From positions 5,631,185 through 5,695,184 of the forward strand of contig OX459102.1 of assembly GCA_949775045.1 (NCBI GenBank): a stretch of DNA of 64,000 nucleotides, given 5' to 3'. The notes under the pieces are model-generated. The model had not been told where the DNA came from. It was given only the letters and a program-made list of their open reading frames with translations, and made no database searches. The translations under genes and the position numbers were made by a program. This document shows positions 1 through 10,973 of the stretch, one piece after another (positions within the stretch are counted from its first letter, which is position 1; the number at the start of each line of letters is the position of its first letter). The stretch is from Metridium senile. Its lineage: Eukaryota > Cnidaria > Anthozoa > Actiniaria > Metridiidae.

Positions 1-1
1 A

Positions 2-3000
2 ACAAAGACTGTAGGGCGAGAGCGACCAAAGACTATTGCAGTAGACCGTGTTGAATTGTTTAACCAGACGGCTCACAATTATAGCATACAGACACTGAAC
101 TCGACTGAACTGGCTAAAGACAAACTACGCCAATTGTTAGCGACGGTAAGGGTTACATACCTATATATTTTGAAGAACTAAGGCCCGTGCAAACGCACGC
201 AACATTGTTAGCCAGCAACACGCAACAATTTTGGGCCCAACATGTTGCGAGCGTTTGCACACCATGCATGTTGCGTGTTGCTGCGACTTGCCAAACTTCA
301 GAGCCAACACGTCGTCTTATCCATGCTCTCGTTTTGCCTCGAAACACTTTTTGGTTATCACTTTTGTAAAAAACTTCACTTACAAGTACAGCTGCAGCTA
401 TGCATTTACGCTTTTAAGTCTTTGTATGTGAGCAAGATAGTCAGCCATGATTCAACATGGCGTCCCGACAAGCAGTGGTTTGTAGGGAAATGTGGGTATT
501 TGTGTTCCAGAATCCTTTTTATTATCATCGGAGCGCCCAACATGTTGGGATTTGTTGCGAGCGTTTGCACACACCCGCCAACATCGCGCAACAACACTCA
601 ACAATGTTGGCCCAACAATTTTGGATGTTGTAAATTGTGTATGCGCCAGCACGAAGCTCATTAGCATGTTATTTAACCCAACCTTAATGTGAAATGTCTC
701 TAATAATTTATATCCCCAGGCTCCAGACAGTCGATTTACATACTGCCTACGAAACAACACCGCCACTATCCTGCCAGTCGATCCCGAAGCAGTCAAGAAA
801 CAATCACAACTAGAATCTATCCAGCGATGGCGATCGTCAGACGGTTTTGTATATCCTGGTATTAAAACATCGTTGCATTCAAACAACCACCCCAAGAAAC
901 CCGACAGTGCTCGATTAGATGAACTACATAAGGTTAGGGTCGTCTCAAATGAGAAAATTACAATTTGAATAAATGTAAGCTTTAATGCAGTATTATATCT
1001 ATGAAATTATGATGTCATGAATGACATTGTGACGTCAGAAAATACATTATAATGTCATGAATAACATTGTGACGACAGAAAATACATTATGATGTCATGA
1101 ATAACATTGTCATGTCAGAAAATACATTATGATGTTATGAATAACATTGTTACATCAGAAAATACATTATGATGTCATGAATAACATTGTCATGTCAGAA
1201 AAACATTATGATGTTATGAATAACATTGTGACGTCAGAAAATACATTATGATGTCATGAATAACATTGTCATGTCAGAAAAACATTATGATGTCATGAAT
1301 AACATTGTGACGTCAGAAAATACATTATGATGTCATGAATAACATTGTGACGTCAGAAAATACATTATGATGTCACGAATAACAATGTCATGTCAGAAAA
1401 TACATAGATGTTATGAATAACATTGTGACGTCAGAAAATACATTATGATGTCATGAATAACATTGTGACGTCAGAAAATACATTACGATGTCATGAATAA
1501 CATTGTCATGTCAGAAAATACATTATGATGTCATGAATAACATTGTGACGTCAGAAAATACATTACGATGTCATGAATAACATTGTCATGTCAGAAAATA
1601 CATTACGATGTCATGAATAACATTGTCATGTCAGAAAATACATTATGATGCCATGAATAACATTGTCATGTCAGAAAAACAATATGATGTCATGAATAAC
1701 ATTGTGACGTCAGAAAATACATTATGATGTTATGAATAACATTGTTACATCAGAGAATACATTACATTATGACGTCATGAATAATAATAATAATAATAAT
1801 GATAATATTTAATGAGGGAGCCTCTTCGCAAAGGCAATTTTCAGTGAGGGCCTTCAAATGAAATCACAATTATGACGTCGACAAACGTCATGTCGTCCTA
1901 AGTAGCATTAGAGCATTAAGCAGCATTGGTGTCGTGTATGTGCCTTGATGCGACAGTGATGTTTCGAGAAATCAGACATGCTTTGCCATGCCTTGACCGC
2001 GTTCGTGCCGTGAGCTTTTCATAGTCACACGAAATCTGCTCTGTGATATCACAAATAACATTGTGACATCACACAAAACCTTATGACATCACAAATAACA
2101 TTATGACATCACAGATAACATTATCACATCACAGATAACATTATGACATCACAGATAACGTTATGGCATCACAGATAACGTTATGACATCACAGATAATA
2201 TTATGACATCACAGATAACGTTATGACATCACAAATAACATTATGACATCACACAAAACCTTATGACATCACAAATAACATTATGGCATCACCCAAAACC
2301 TTATGACATCACAAATAACATTATGACATCACAGATAACGTTGTGACATCACAGATAATATTATGACTTCAAAAGTGGCACAGGTTTTTGACATCACAAA
2401 TTACAATTTAACACCACGAATTTATTTTTCAGCCATGGAAAGAGAATATTCTTCACGCAAACAAACTCAAACCAACCGTCAACAGGTACGCGAAGATATA
2501 TTAACCATCTCAATAATCAACGTTTTATTAATTATTCTGTACGACCTCCTCCCAACATATGTAGCTTCATAGCTCAGTTGGAAGAGCACTGCAACGGTTC
2601 TGTAAATGCCATGGGTTCAAATCCTCTTGAAGTTCCGAAACGTTTTCGGGCTTCTAAATATGCAGTAGCCCAAGTCAGCCCATGTACGTTTCTACCCAAT
2701 TCAAAACCACTGGGAATATAAACTTTTATTCCAAACTTTTTCCACGTAAAGTCTAAATATGTAAGACAAAGAATCTTATTCCCAAAATATTTGAATTGGG
2801 TGGAAACATACATAGCAACGCGTTAGCCGATTTGATCTATTGCTTCCTATTTCGCGACAGTCATTATCATACACGCTTTCATAACCGCGGATCAGACCAA
2901 TATATTGATTGTGACATATCAGAAATACCGTATGCAATCTTGAAAACAATGCCATTACCATATATGTTATTTTAGGTGAGAAGTAACAAAAAGACTTTGA

Positions 3001-4578
3001 TTAGCGCGAGAGATTTTGTTCTTTTTTTAACAGGTTGAGATTGCAACAGAACAATAGGCATATCTTTGATACGATATCATGATTTCAACTTATATTTGAC
3101 TAATATCTATATTACAGGGACATATTTCCTTGGCCGTACAGAGACAAAGACTTTAATCTTCATCTCAAAGACAATACCATCCCTATGGTCAGGTCCATAC
3201 ATGCTGCTGGGGATATCAAAGAACAAGAACAGCAGCTCGCCCAAGCCATACAAGCAGAGACATGGCGTAGTAAGGTCATAGTTGACGATCCTATTTTCTG
3301 GACCCACCGTTGCCTCACCAATACGGAACTAAAAGACCAAGGTCCACACGCCTCCAATCAACTCGCTAAGCTTAAAGGTCTTCTGAAGGATTCTCCTACA
3401 ACAATATCTCTAAGGAAACCTGGTATTACTCTTGGGGAGATCCCGCCATTAGCCGTGGTCAATACCCCGAGTGTAGACACGTTTAGAAGAAACAATGGTG
3501 AACTAAAGCCTTCTGATGTACAAGAACGGGGCCCGCCAGGCTATAACCCCGGGCCCTTTGAGAATGAAGGATGGTTGCTGGAGAAAAACAAGATCCCAAT
3601 AAGAGATCCTGAACATAAGAAATATCAGGAGCTGAAAGGGAAGGACTTTTGGTAAGTTTTCTTGAAACCTTTCTCTTTCTTTCTACTGGACAGCGCTGGA
3701 ACCAAGAAAAATATCCGGTTTCTAAGCGGGGGTTCCGGTTTATTGAAGTTCTTTTTATTTGAAACTTTGGACCAAAAGATATGTTCACTTTAAAGGGAAT
3801 AGTCCCCTTCACAGTCCCCTGCGCCATCTTGAAAAGGAGCCGGGCCTTCGCATCGAAGCGAGACGAACGTTGAGTTTGCAATGATAGAGACTTTGTAACA
3901 CCTTGCGGGAAAATTATTTACGTGTCTTTTAGTTATCGCGAGCACAACGTTCGTCTCGCTTCGGTGCATCAGCCATTGCATCAATCACTATAGGTGGACG
4001 TACAGTGACGTATTTTGTTATGGTTTCGCAAACCAACCATTGTTATCAGAACTAAGAAAATAAAAAACGTCTATCGTGAAAATGGTTGGCAAATTAGCAT
4101 TACATGCAATACCAACATTTGTAAACACACTACAGTGGTACCTCTTTTAACCGGTCACCCATTAAGCGGTCACCCTGTATAAGGCGGCCACAATAAAAAG
4201 TCCCAAATCTATTCCTATACCTACAATATACCTCTATTCAGAGGTCACCCTCTATTAGGCGCGACAACAATAAAAAGTCCCAAATCTATTCCTATACCTA
4301 TTCTATACCTCTATTCAGCGGCCAACCTCTTTTAAGCGGCCACTTTGGAAAGTCCCGAGGTTGGCCGCTTAACAGAGGTACCACTGTAGTCATACCTATA
4401 ATGTTGGATAAAACACTCGATATTTTGTCTACATTATTGGGGTATATTTTAATTTCATGTTTTCTTTTTTAGGTTATTCCACAAAGAACGTGATGTACTA
4501 TATCAAAGACGAATCGCTCCATTATCAAAAGAAGAAAGAGACACTCATTTATTTGCTGTAGCTGACCCATGCAGCTAA
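2..4578 (+). CDS. Unrecognised five-exon gene, 3' part (N-terminus outside window)
   Basis: Five exons join in one frame: 2-145, 720-932, 2433-2485, 3118-3651 and 4473-4578, with TAA at 4576-4578. Every junction has GT/AG ends (donors gtaagg, gttagg, gtacgc, gtaagt) and matching phases, giving 349 residues of open frame with no start codon in the window. I do not recognise the family. The protein is soluble-looking, charged and proline-rich, with no membrane segment or repeat. Visible motifs include FPWPYRDKDF early in exon 4 and GPPGYNPGPFENEGW near its end. Short Trp/Pro-rich motifs of this style occur in ciliary and microtubule-associated proteins, but that is only a hint. The introns are packed with repeats. 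Exon calls rest on phase consistency rather than on homology. Confidence 0.8.
181..660. repeat. CAACATGTTG-rich MITE-like sequence in intron 1
   Basis: Two related blocks (about 181-300 and 530-660) share GCGAGCGTTTGCAC and CCCAACATGTTG and contain several short inverted repeats. They start near GGCCCGTGCAAACGC and end near GTATGCGCC. The organisation suggests a foldback MITE or two adjacent copies. Ends and target duplication were not resolved. ORFs across it are not credible genes because it lies between matched splice sites. Confidence 0.45.
1001..1780. repeat. 40-bp minisatellite rich in TGACGTCA (CRE-like) octamers, intron 2
   Basis: About 19 copies of a 40-bp unit, roughly GATGTCATGAATAACATTGT followed by GACGTCAGAAAATACATTAT. 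Many units contain the palindrome TGACGTCA, the consensus site of CREB/ATF bZIP factors; others carry TCATGTCA. Each unit looks like two diverged ~20-bp halves, matching the monomer of the array at 2045-2370. Whether the sites are bound is unknown. Confidence 0.85.
1781..2044. other. Spacer between two minisatellites, intron 2
   Basis: A short AAT run (about 1785-1805) is followed by unique-looking sequence. No gene or element was recognised. Confidence 0.5.
2045..2370. repeat. 20-bp minisatellite (TGACATCACAGATAACATTA), intron 2
   Basis: About 16 copies of a 20-bp unit TGACATCACARATAACATTA with point variants. It is related to each half of the 40-bp unit of the preceding array and ends about 60 bp before the acceptor of exon 3. 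Confidence 0.85.
2564..2910 (+). mobile_element. tRNA-derived SINE, split by a MITE
   Basis: It starts with a tRNA-like head: A-box like TAGCTCAGTTGGAAGAGC and B-box like GGGTTCAAATCC. The tail carries CGGGCTTCTA, then CGCGACAGTCATTATCATAC and AACCGCGGATCAGACC. The same head-tail order is present in the SINE at 61672-61851, so it is a family rather than a tRNA gene. A 122-bp MITE interrupts it at 2687-2808. Flanking ACATATGTAG / ACATATCAG may be a decayed target duplication. Confidence 0.75.
2687..2808. mobile_element. 122-bp MITE inside the SINE (TA target site)
   Basis: Terminal inverted repeats CGTTTCTACCCAATTCAAA and, on the other strand, TGTTTCCACCCAATTCAAA. Both ends abut TA (2685-2686 and 2809-2810), as expected of a mariner-type TA duplication. 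There is no coding capacity. Confidence 0.7.
3852..3963. repeat. Inverted repeat in intron 4
   Basis: CGAAGCGAGACGAACGTTG (from about 3854) is mirrored as CAACGTTCGTCTCGCTTCGG near 3944-3963, with about 70 bp between the arms. It could be a small foldback MITE; no target duplication was assigned. Confidence 0.4.
4133..4386. mobile_element. pogo/Tigger-like MITE, intron 4
   Basis: Perfect terminal inverted repeats CAGTGGTACCTCT / AGAGGTACCACTG, each next to TA (4131-4132, 4387-4388). CAGTGGTACCTC-type ends with a TA duplication are typical of pogo/Tigger elements. The interior carries a ~90-bp partial duplication around AAAAAGTCCCAAATCTATTC. At 254 bp it is non-autonomous. Confidence 0.8.
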
Positions 4579-4640
4579 CCATCAATATTAACACACTCAA
4601 TATAATTAAACATGGCCTTACTGTCTATAAATTATAAGGG

Positions 4641-4965
4641 CCTAAGTGAGTAAAATGTATAATACCATGAATATAACATTTGCACTGAGAAATCAGTAAT
4701 AAAATACACAATAAAATCAACGAGAGTTGGCTGGTGTCGACCTTACTGTTTGTTAATTTTAATGGCCTAAGTGAGTAAAATGTATAACACCATGAATATA
4801 ACATTTGCACTGAGAAATCAGTAATAAAATACACAATAAAATCAACGAGAGTTGGCTGGTGTCGACCTTACTGTTTGTTAATTTTAATGGCCTAAGTGAG
4901 TAAAATGTATAACACCTGAATATAACATTTGCACTGAGAAATTAGTAAAAAAATACACAATAATA
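4641..4965. repeat. 125-bp tandem repeat, about 2.6 units
   Basis: Units begin at CCTAAGTGAG at 4641, 4766 and 4891, a constant 125-bp period. Each contains ATCAACGAGAGTTGGCTGG. The third unit is interrupted by the MITE at 4966-5106, after which TATCAACGAGAATTTGCTG resumes the unit. Confidence 0.85.
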
Positions 4966-5106
4966 GAGTGAAGACATTAAACCCGTGAAACAAAATAAAA
5001 TAGCCAAGGTGTAATAGTCAAATAGACACAAAAGAAAACAATGGAATTAGAGACTGCTAAGGTGTATTAGTCTAATATCTATTTTACGGGTTTAGTGTCT
5101 TCACCC
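4966..5106. mobile_element. 141-bp MITE in the 125-bp tandem repeat (TA target site)
   Basis: Ends GAGTGAAGACATTAAACCCG and, on the other strand, GGGTGAAGACACTAAACCCG, flanked by TA at 4964-4965 and 5107-5108. Neighbouring units supply an undisturbed reference (CACAATAAAATCAACGAG), so the insertion is directly visible. A relative at 8990-10604 is itself interrupted. Confidence 0.85.
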
Positions 5107-5249
5107 TATCAACGAGAATTTGCTGTTGTGGTTCTTCCGTGAGAATCAGACTACCACTACACTCAGTATTGATCGATGACCACTACTCTCCATCAGGTCT
5201 CTTCCGAGAAGTTCACTCCCGGAACACACTATACCACAGGGTCGTGAAG

Positions 5250-5450
5250 AGGGATGTGGGATCAGGGATCACATGCCTTAATTGGGATCGGGATCAAATA
5301 GTCCGAATCAGGGATCACGTAAGAGGGATCGGGATCGTATGAATAAGTTCAGGGATCAGAACATTTTTTTACGCGAGCTTTTGGGATCAGGGATCAAACA
5401 TTTGTGTAAAAAATCGGGATCAATCACGAGAAAATATCCCTCGTCACGAC
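5250..5450. repeat. Degenerate GGGATC-type tandem repeat
   Basis: Irregular recurrences of GGGATCAGGGATC, GGGATCGGGATC and ATCAGGGATCAC over about 200 bp. No function can be read from it. Confidence 0.55.
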
Positions 5451-5461
5451 TCTGATACCAC

Positions 5462-6535
5462 GACATTTATTATACAGTCAATTTCATGAACGTTGTCCAC
5501 GTAAAGTAGACATTAACACTACAACAAGTGAGATCAGCTTTGTATTGTATACAGTCAATTTCATGAACGTTGTCTATGTACAACAAGTGAGATCAGCTTT
5601 ATATTATATACAATCAATTTCATGAACGTTGTCCACGTACAACAAGTGAGATCAGCTTTGTATTATATACAATCAATTTCATGAACGTTGTCCACGTACA
5701 ACAAGTGAGATCAGCTTTACATTATATACAGTCAATTTCATGAACGTTGTCCACGTACAACAAGTGAGATCAGCTTTATATTATATACAATCAATTTCAT
5801 GAACGTTGTCCACGTACAACAAGTGAGATCAGCTTTATATTATATACAGTCAATTTCATGAACGTTGTCCACGTACAACAAGTGAGATCAGCTTTATATT
5901 ATATACAATCAATTTCATGAACGTTGTCCACGTACAACAAGTGAGATCAGCTTTGTATTATATACAGTCAATTTCATGAACGTTGTCCACGTACAACAAG
6001 TGAGATCAGCTTTGTATTATATACAATCAATTTCATGAACGTTGTCCACGTACAACAAGTGAGATCAGCTTTGTATTATATACAATCAATTTCATGAACG
6101 TTGTCCACGTACAACAAGTGAGATCAGCTTTATATTATATACAGTCAATTTCATGAACGTTGTCCACGTACAACAAGTGAGATCAGCTTTATATTATATA
6201 CAATCAATTTCATGAACGTTGTCCACGGACAACAAGTGAGATCAGCTTTACATTATATACAGTCAATTTCATGAACGTTGTCCACGTACAACAAGTGAGA
6301 TCAGCTTTATATTATATACAGTCAATTTCATGAACGTTGTCCACGTACAACAAGTGAGATCAGCTTTATATTATATACAGTCAATTTCATGAACGTTGTC
6401 CACGTACAACAAGTGAGATCAGCTTTATATTATATACAATCAATTTCATGAACGTTGTCCACGTACAACAAGTGAGATCAGCTTTGTATTATATACAGTC
6501 AATTTCATGAACGTTGTCCGCGTAAAGTAGAGATT
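5462..6535. repeat. ~60-bp minisatellite, left part (about 17 units)
   Basis: Highly homogeneous units containing GTCAATTTCATGAACGTTGT, CCACGTACAACAAGTGAGAT and CAGCTTTATATTATATACA. Both edges carry a variant with GTAAAGTAGACATTAACACT instead of the standard junction. The array continues at 12255-12410; the Harbinger element lies between, inserted at ATT of the edge-type unit. Confidence 0.9.
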
Positions 6536-6570
6536 AGACTGCTTTAGATCCAAGACGCGAACCTCGAAGA

Positions 6571-7255
6571 TTGCGTTACACCTCACGGTTAGGAATGGCA
6601 CGAGTGAAATTTAACTTCCGGTGGCATTGGCGAAGTCCGCGAGCGTGTGAAGACGCGCTCTTTTCGCGCCATTTCACGTCCAGTTGAGAACGGTAAGTTG
6701 ATGTTATAAAAACTCCCTTTTTTCTTTGAGAAAACGTACATATAAGTGCTGCCGATAATGCTAAAAACATTAAGAATTTGAATTAACACCATTTTACCAC
6801 AATTTTTCATAATTTTTGTGATAAAAATGGAGATAAACAAACTTGTAGGTCGTACATTTTTAACTTCAATTGTTTTCAACTACTAGACCTTTATGTTTAT
6901 GTGATTAAAACTTTAGTATAGTTTTTTGAAAATGCATATGTTTACTCTCGTAAGAGCATTAAAAGCTTTTAGAAATTTAACTAGTGTCAAATTCGTCGAT
7001 AATTTTGGTGTTTTTGAGATATATTGCCTGATGTCATGTAAAGACTGTAAAATATGTAAGCTTAAAATGTTATTTTTAGTCTCGTCATGTTTGTTCCTTT
7101 TTATACTGAAAGTTTCCATGACTCTATTACGTTTTTATTTTGTTATTTCTAATGTACGTTTTTGATTGCGAATTGTCAAGCTGTACGTTCATTTAAACTT
7201 ATAACTTCAACGCTTTTTACTTTTCAGCAAAAATACGATAACTCGGAGTTGAAAG
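6571..7255. other. Harbinger left subterminal and 5' leader region
   Basis: AT-rich sequence between the left TIR and the Myb/SANT gene. A possible 5'UTR acceptor (ttacttttcag) lies near 7217-7227, just ahead of the start codon at 7256. No credible ORF was found. Confidence 0.5.
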
Positions 7256-8272
7256 ATGGCGAATAAAAAGTAAGCTTGTAAGATATACAATTACTGTGTT
7301 AGAATTGTCAAGTCATGTTGTTCATTTTGATTGTTTGTAATTAATTTTGTACAAAAAACCTGACCGTTTTGTAGAGTCCAGACACTCCAAAAATATATGG
7401 TGTATTTTGTAAAATTGTGATATATAATTTACACATTAGTACAATATTTACCTTTTTAAATGCCACAAATAGAGATAATAAGTATACTAACTTCAAGATT
7501 TTTTTCTTGTAGAAGCATGACATGGACTGACAAAGAAGATGTACTTTTACTTAGAGAAATTGCAGCTGAGGGGGTCTTCAGTCACAAATACCTGAGCCGA
7601 GAAAGGGGTAGTTCATGGCAAAAAGTGGCAGAAAACCTGAATGCATGTACAGAGGGCAATTTCAACTTCCTGTCATCAAGATCTGTTAGAGATCACTACA
7701 CAACACTACTTAAGAAATATAAAGCAAAGAAGTCAAAAGAGCTAAGAGAGAGTGGTGGTGGAGGAGATGAGCCATCAGAAGTCGACTGTCTTCTAGAAGA
7801 CCTAAGCAGCATGGCAGAAGATACAGAGAGAGACAAGCAACAAAAAAAAGATGGTATCAGCAAGGAAAAGAAGATGGCAGAAGATATCCGTAAAACAGCC
7901 TTGGAGAGGATGGGGGAGACAAGGAAGAGGATGCAGGCAGCAGCAGGGTGTTCTGATGATGAAGATGAAAATACACCTACAAAGCCAGTCAAATCTCGAA
8001 GGTCATCAACTGACACCATTGAATGGCTGAAAGAAAAGTCAGCAAATGATGCCAGAATGAGGGAGGAAGAATTGAAATTCAAGAAAGAAGAACTTGATTT
8101 AGCAAAGGAACAGCAAAACCTTCAAGTAAAACAGTCACAAAACCAAATGACCCTGCTCATGAAGCAGATTGAAAAACAACAAGAACAACAGCAGCAACAA
8201 CAACAACAACAAATGATGATGCAGCAACAGATGTTTGCATTTATGCAAAGTATGTTACAGAAAAAGGACTAG
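7256..8272 (+). CDS. Myb/SANT-like DNA-binding protein of Harbinger transposon
   Basis: Two exons: 7256-7269 (MANK plus two bases; donor gtaagc) and 7513-8272 (acceptor cttgtag), giving 257 residues. I prefer this to an unspliced start at 7460 because ATG at 7256 sits in AAAGATGGCG and the junction keeps frame into MTWTDKEDVLLLREI. Residues about 7-75 form a trihelix/Myb-SANT-like domain (TWTDKEDVLLL, GSSWQKVAENLN, SVRDHYTTLLKKYK). The remainder is highly charged. Residues about 185-250 look coiled-coil and end in a poly-Gln/Met tract. In Harbinger transposons this second protein binds the DNA ends and helps bring the nuclease to the nucleus (established for the family). The frame is open, suggesting recent activity. 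Confidence 0.88.
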
Positions 8273-8989
8273 TGTAAATATTTTTTTGTCATATGCAGTA
8301 GTATACATGTAAGAATTTAGAAATTTAGAATTGCCCATATTACATATGATATTTAAAGTCATGTATAGAGCTGTCTCCATGACTTGTTGCAAATCTATTG
8401 TATATCACACTATGGTTTTACTGCATATGACAAACAAATATAACTTGATTCTGTAAAAATTTACTGATGTTTCTGTTTTGATCAGCATGCCATTCAACAC
8501 AATTAATGTGATTTAATGTATTTGATGCAATTATTTATACTGAATGCAATTTTAAATTTGATACATAAATAACAATAACAAATAGAGATCGCTAGAAATC
8601 AACAGTGTAATATACATGTAGTTAACATGTATTTTTCTTATATGAATTGACTATTTATTATATTATTGAATTTTTGATTTATCATCATCATAATATTTTG
8701 CTGTAAAAGCATTCATGTACTCAATGTACATTCCCCATAACATTTAAAAAATATATACTGAGGGACAAATAAAATTCTTATCATTTGTATATTTGTGTAT
8801 TTTATTTGAATAATAATAAAATATATCCAATATTAAAATTCTGACATACAGTGTAATGCCTTATGTCAAATATTGTCAGTCACAAGTACAACTAACAGCT
8901 ATCAAAATAACAACTATGACTTGAACTGCATGATTTAGACAACATACATAGTGTACAATATAAAATAATTATTAAATCTGGTTTTTAAA
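8273..8989. other. Harbinger interior, non-coding, AT-rich
   Basis: 3' flank of the Myb/SANT gene. An ACAAATAAAATTC polyadenylation-like signal lies near 8765-8775. No ORF or repeat was recognised. Confidence 0.5.
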
Positions 8990-9698
8990 GAGAAAATATT
9001 AAACCTGTGAAACAAAATCTAATGGTCAAGGCGTAATAGTCAAATAGACACAAAAGAAAACAATGGAACTAGAGACTACTAGGGTGTATTAGAGTGCATT
9101 CAGTAAAAACGTGAAACACTAATTACTAAATTGTGCAAAATAGTACTAGTCGAACAAAACAAAAGAATTAGCATAAAATAGTACAAATTAGTATTTTTTT
9201 ACTAGACCTACATGTAATGTTTCATGAACTTTGAACTTTTGTTTTATTCACACACATATATATTTACAATATGAATATTTATACATAACATTTACAAATT
9301 TGAAAGCAGGATAAGTGACTGAAAATTATGTATTTAATTTATAGTAAAGTGTGTGTGGTTGTCGAAGTAGTATAAACTTTCGAGTCGACAGCCACTGCAG
9401 TTAAGTAATTCAATTTAAGTGTGAAATTAGATCAAAATGACGGATCATGTTATATAGTTATAATATGAGAAGAAGGTAGCTATTGATATATGAGGATAAT
9501 TTTAGAAAATAATTCTACAATAGTATATACAATATGATATTTACAGTTAACATAAAGGTACAACATTATTTACATATATGAACATATATATATACATATG
9601 TATATATACATGCTCATATGTGTATATTTACAATTTATTGAATTTGAATCAAGTGCCTTTTAAAGCATGACTTGAATACAGTTAACGATTTTTTGTTT

Positions 9699-10434
9699 TT
9701 AATATGTATTGGGATATTTTTCCCATATTTTGGTTATTATAGATTTAAACATAAATTTGCCATAATTAGTACGAGATGGTGGAGGGACAAGATTGTTTGC
9801 TGAAGCATATCTGGTGTTATAACTATGTTGAGATTTTGCTAACTTAATAATACCAGAGAATATTTCTGGTAGAGTAGACGCACTTAATACGTGAAACAAA
9901 TACTAATTTTTAGTACTAAATAGTGATAATAAAACAATAGAAAACAAATAATTTTTTTATGAAATAGTACTAATTAGTACTAATTATATGTCACGGATTT
10001 AGTGCGTCTACTCTATCTTGATTTTAGTATTGCTTGTATTAAGGATTTTATAACAAAGTACTGCTGCTTTAAGCTTAAAAATATTTTCAAATGTTAGAAA
10101 GTCAAGAATTGTATACAGAGGAGCTGCGGTATTGATTTGCAAAGAAAAAGTTTCTAATAGATTTGTTTTGGGCAGTACATATTTTTGACAACTTAGTTTT
10201 ATATGTACTGCCCCACGACAATATACCATATGAAAGATAAGGATAGATTAATGAATAGTACAAGCTTTGTAAAGTTTTAAGATTAACATAATGCCTTAGC
10301 TTTCTTATTATGCCATTGTTTTTAGATATTTTGCCTAGAGCAAAATTAATTTGTTTTTCCCATGATAGGTGTTGATCGATGTAAACACCTAAGGTATTTG
10401 ATGTATTCAGTCTGTCTAAATTGTGGTAGTTCAA
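9699..10434 (-). pseudogene. LINE reverse-transcriptase C-terminal fragment, split by a MITE
   Basis: Minus-strand frames 10434-10102, 10229-10016 and 9871-9699 give consecutive pieces of a non-LTR retrotransposon ORF2 tail: TLGVYIDQHLSWEKQIN, KTLQSLYYSLIYPYLSYG and TFENIFKLKAAVLCYKI, then SQHSYNTRYASANNL. This order is characteristic of CR1/L2/jockey-like reverse transcriptases. There is one frameshift near 10135. A 142-bp MITE (9872-10013) splits the last part; skipping it together with one TA copy restores the frame. No catalytic YADD region remains, so it is a dead 3' fragment. Confidence 0.8.
9872..10013. mobile_element. 142-bp MITE inside the LINE fragment (nest level 4)
   Basis: Terminal repeats GAGTAGACGCACTTAATACG and, on the other strand, GAGTAGACGCACTAAATCCG, flanked by TA (9870-9871, 10014-10015). 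It shares the pattern GAGT...CGTGAAAC with the MITEs at 4966 and 9092, so the three form related families. Confidence 0.85.
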
Positions 10435-10604
10435 TGTTAGGAATTATTTTCCTACTAGATTTGATGATCATATAGTTAGTCTTTTCAATATTTATAGTTA
10501 GTTTATTAGCTGTTCAAAAATTTAAGACAGCTTGTACTTGCTTTCACTGAATGCACTCTAGTCTAATTAACCTCTATTTCACAGGTTCTGAAATGACTTC
10601 ACTT

Positions 10605-10973
10605 TATGATAGAGTACAAACACTAAAAGTGTGCAATAAAATTAAGTGTTAATTAAACACTTGAGAACAATAGAATTAGCAGTATTTATTATAAAGGTAT
10701 TAAATATGTTGCAACTCTAAAAAGATTTACAGTGTTTTTTGCTGAATGCATGAAATTCCTACATGGCGGTCAAACATTGACCATGCAGTACCTTGCAACA
10801 ACAGTATAGAATCAATTGGTTGCTGCACATGAAATGAAATGAGTCTTGTGATCAAAATAAAGCAAATGCATTGATAACTGTGACAAATGAGTGTTCTATC
10901 ATAATGTTATCAGCTCTACACAATTGTACACTTATTTAAACAATTATTGCAAAATTTATATATAATTATTAAA
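10605..10973. other. Harbinger interior downstream of the nuclease gene
   Basis: Non-coding AT-rich stretch holding the presumed 3'UTR of the minus-strand nuclease. Nothing else was recognised. Confidence 0.5.

Larger units (their letters stand above)
9092..10558. mobile_element. TIR element carrying a LINE fragment (nest level 3)
   Basis: Ends GAGTGCATTCAGT / ACTGAATGCACTC with TA on both sides (9090-9091, 10559-10560). The first ~130 bp look like a MITE related to its host (CGTGAAACACTAATTACTAA), while the rest is occupied by LINE-derived sequence on the minus strand. The simplest reading is a MITE into which a truncated LINE inserted. Confidence 0.75.
8990..10604. mobile_element. Interrupted MITE inside the Harbinger element (nest level 2)
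   Basis: Left part 8990-9091 (ATTAAACCTGTGAAACAAAA, AAAAGAAAACAATGGAACTA) and right part 10561-10604 (GTCTAATTAACCTCTATTTC, CTTCACTTT) together match the 141-bp MITE at 4966-5106. The break falls at TA within GGTGTATTAGTCTAAT, where a 1,467-bp TIR element has inserted. Confidence 0.75.

Noticed and set aside
1001..2370. CRISPR array
   Set aside because: The repeats are contiguous without unique spacers, lie in a eukaryotic intron, and no cas genes exist.
2564..2650. Functional tRNA gene
   Set aside because: The acceptor arms do not pair well and the same head plus tail recurs at 61672 with a target duplication, so it is a SINE.
7460..7512. Start of the Myb/SANT protein at the ATG at 7460
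   Set aside because: This stretch is intron-like and ends in a good acceptor; splicing from the ATG at 7256 gives a better context and a tidy N-terminus.
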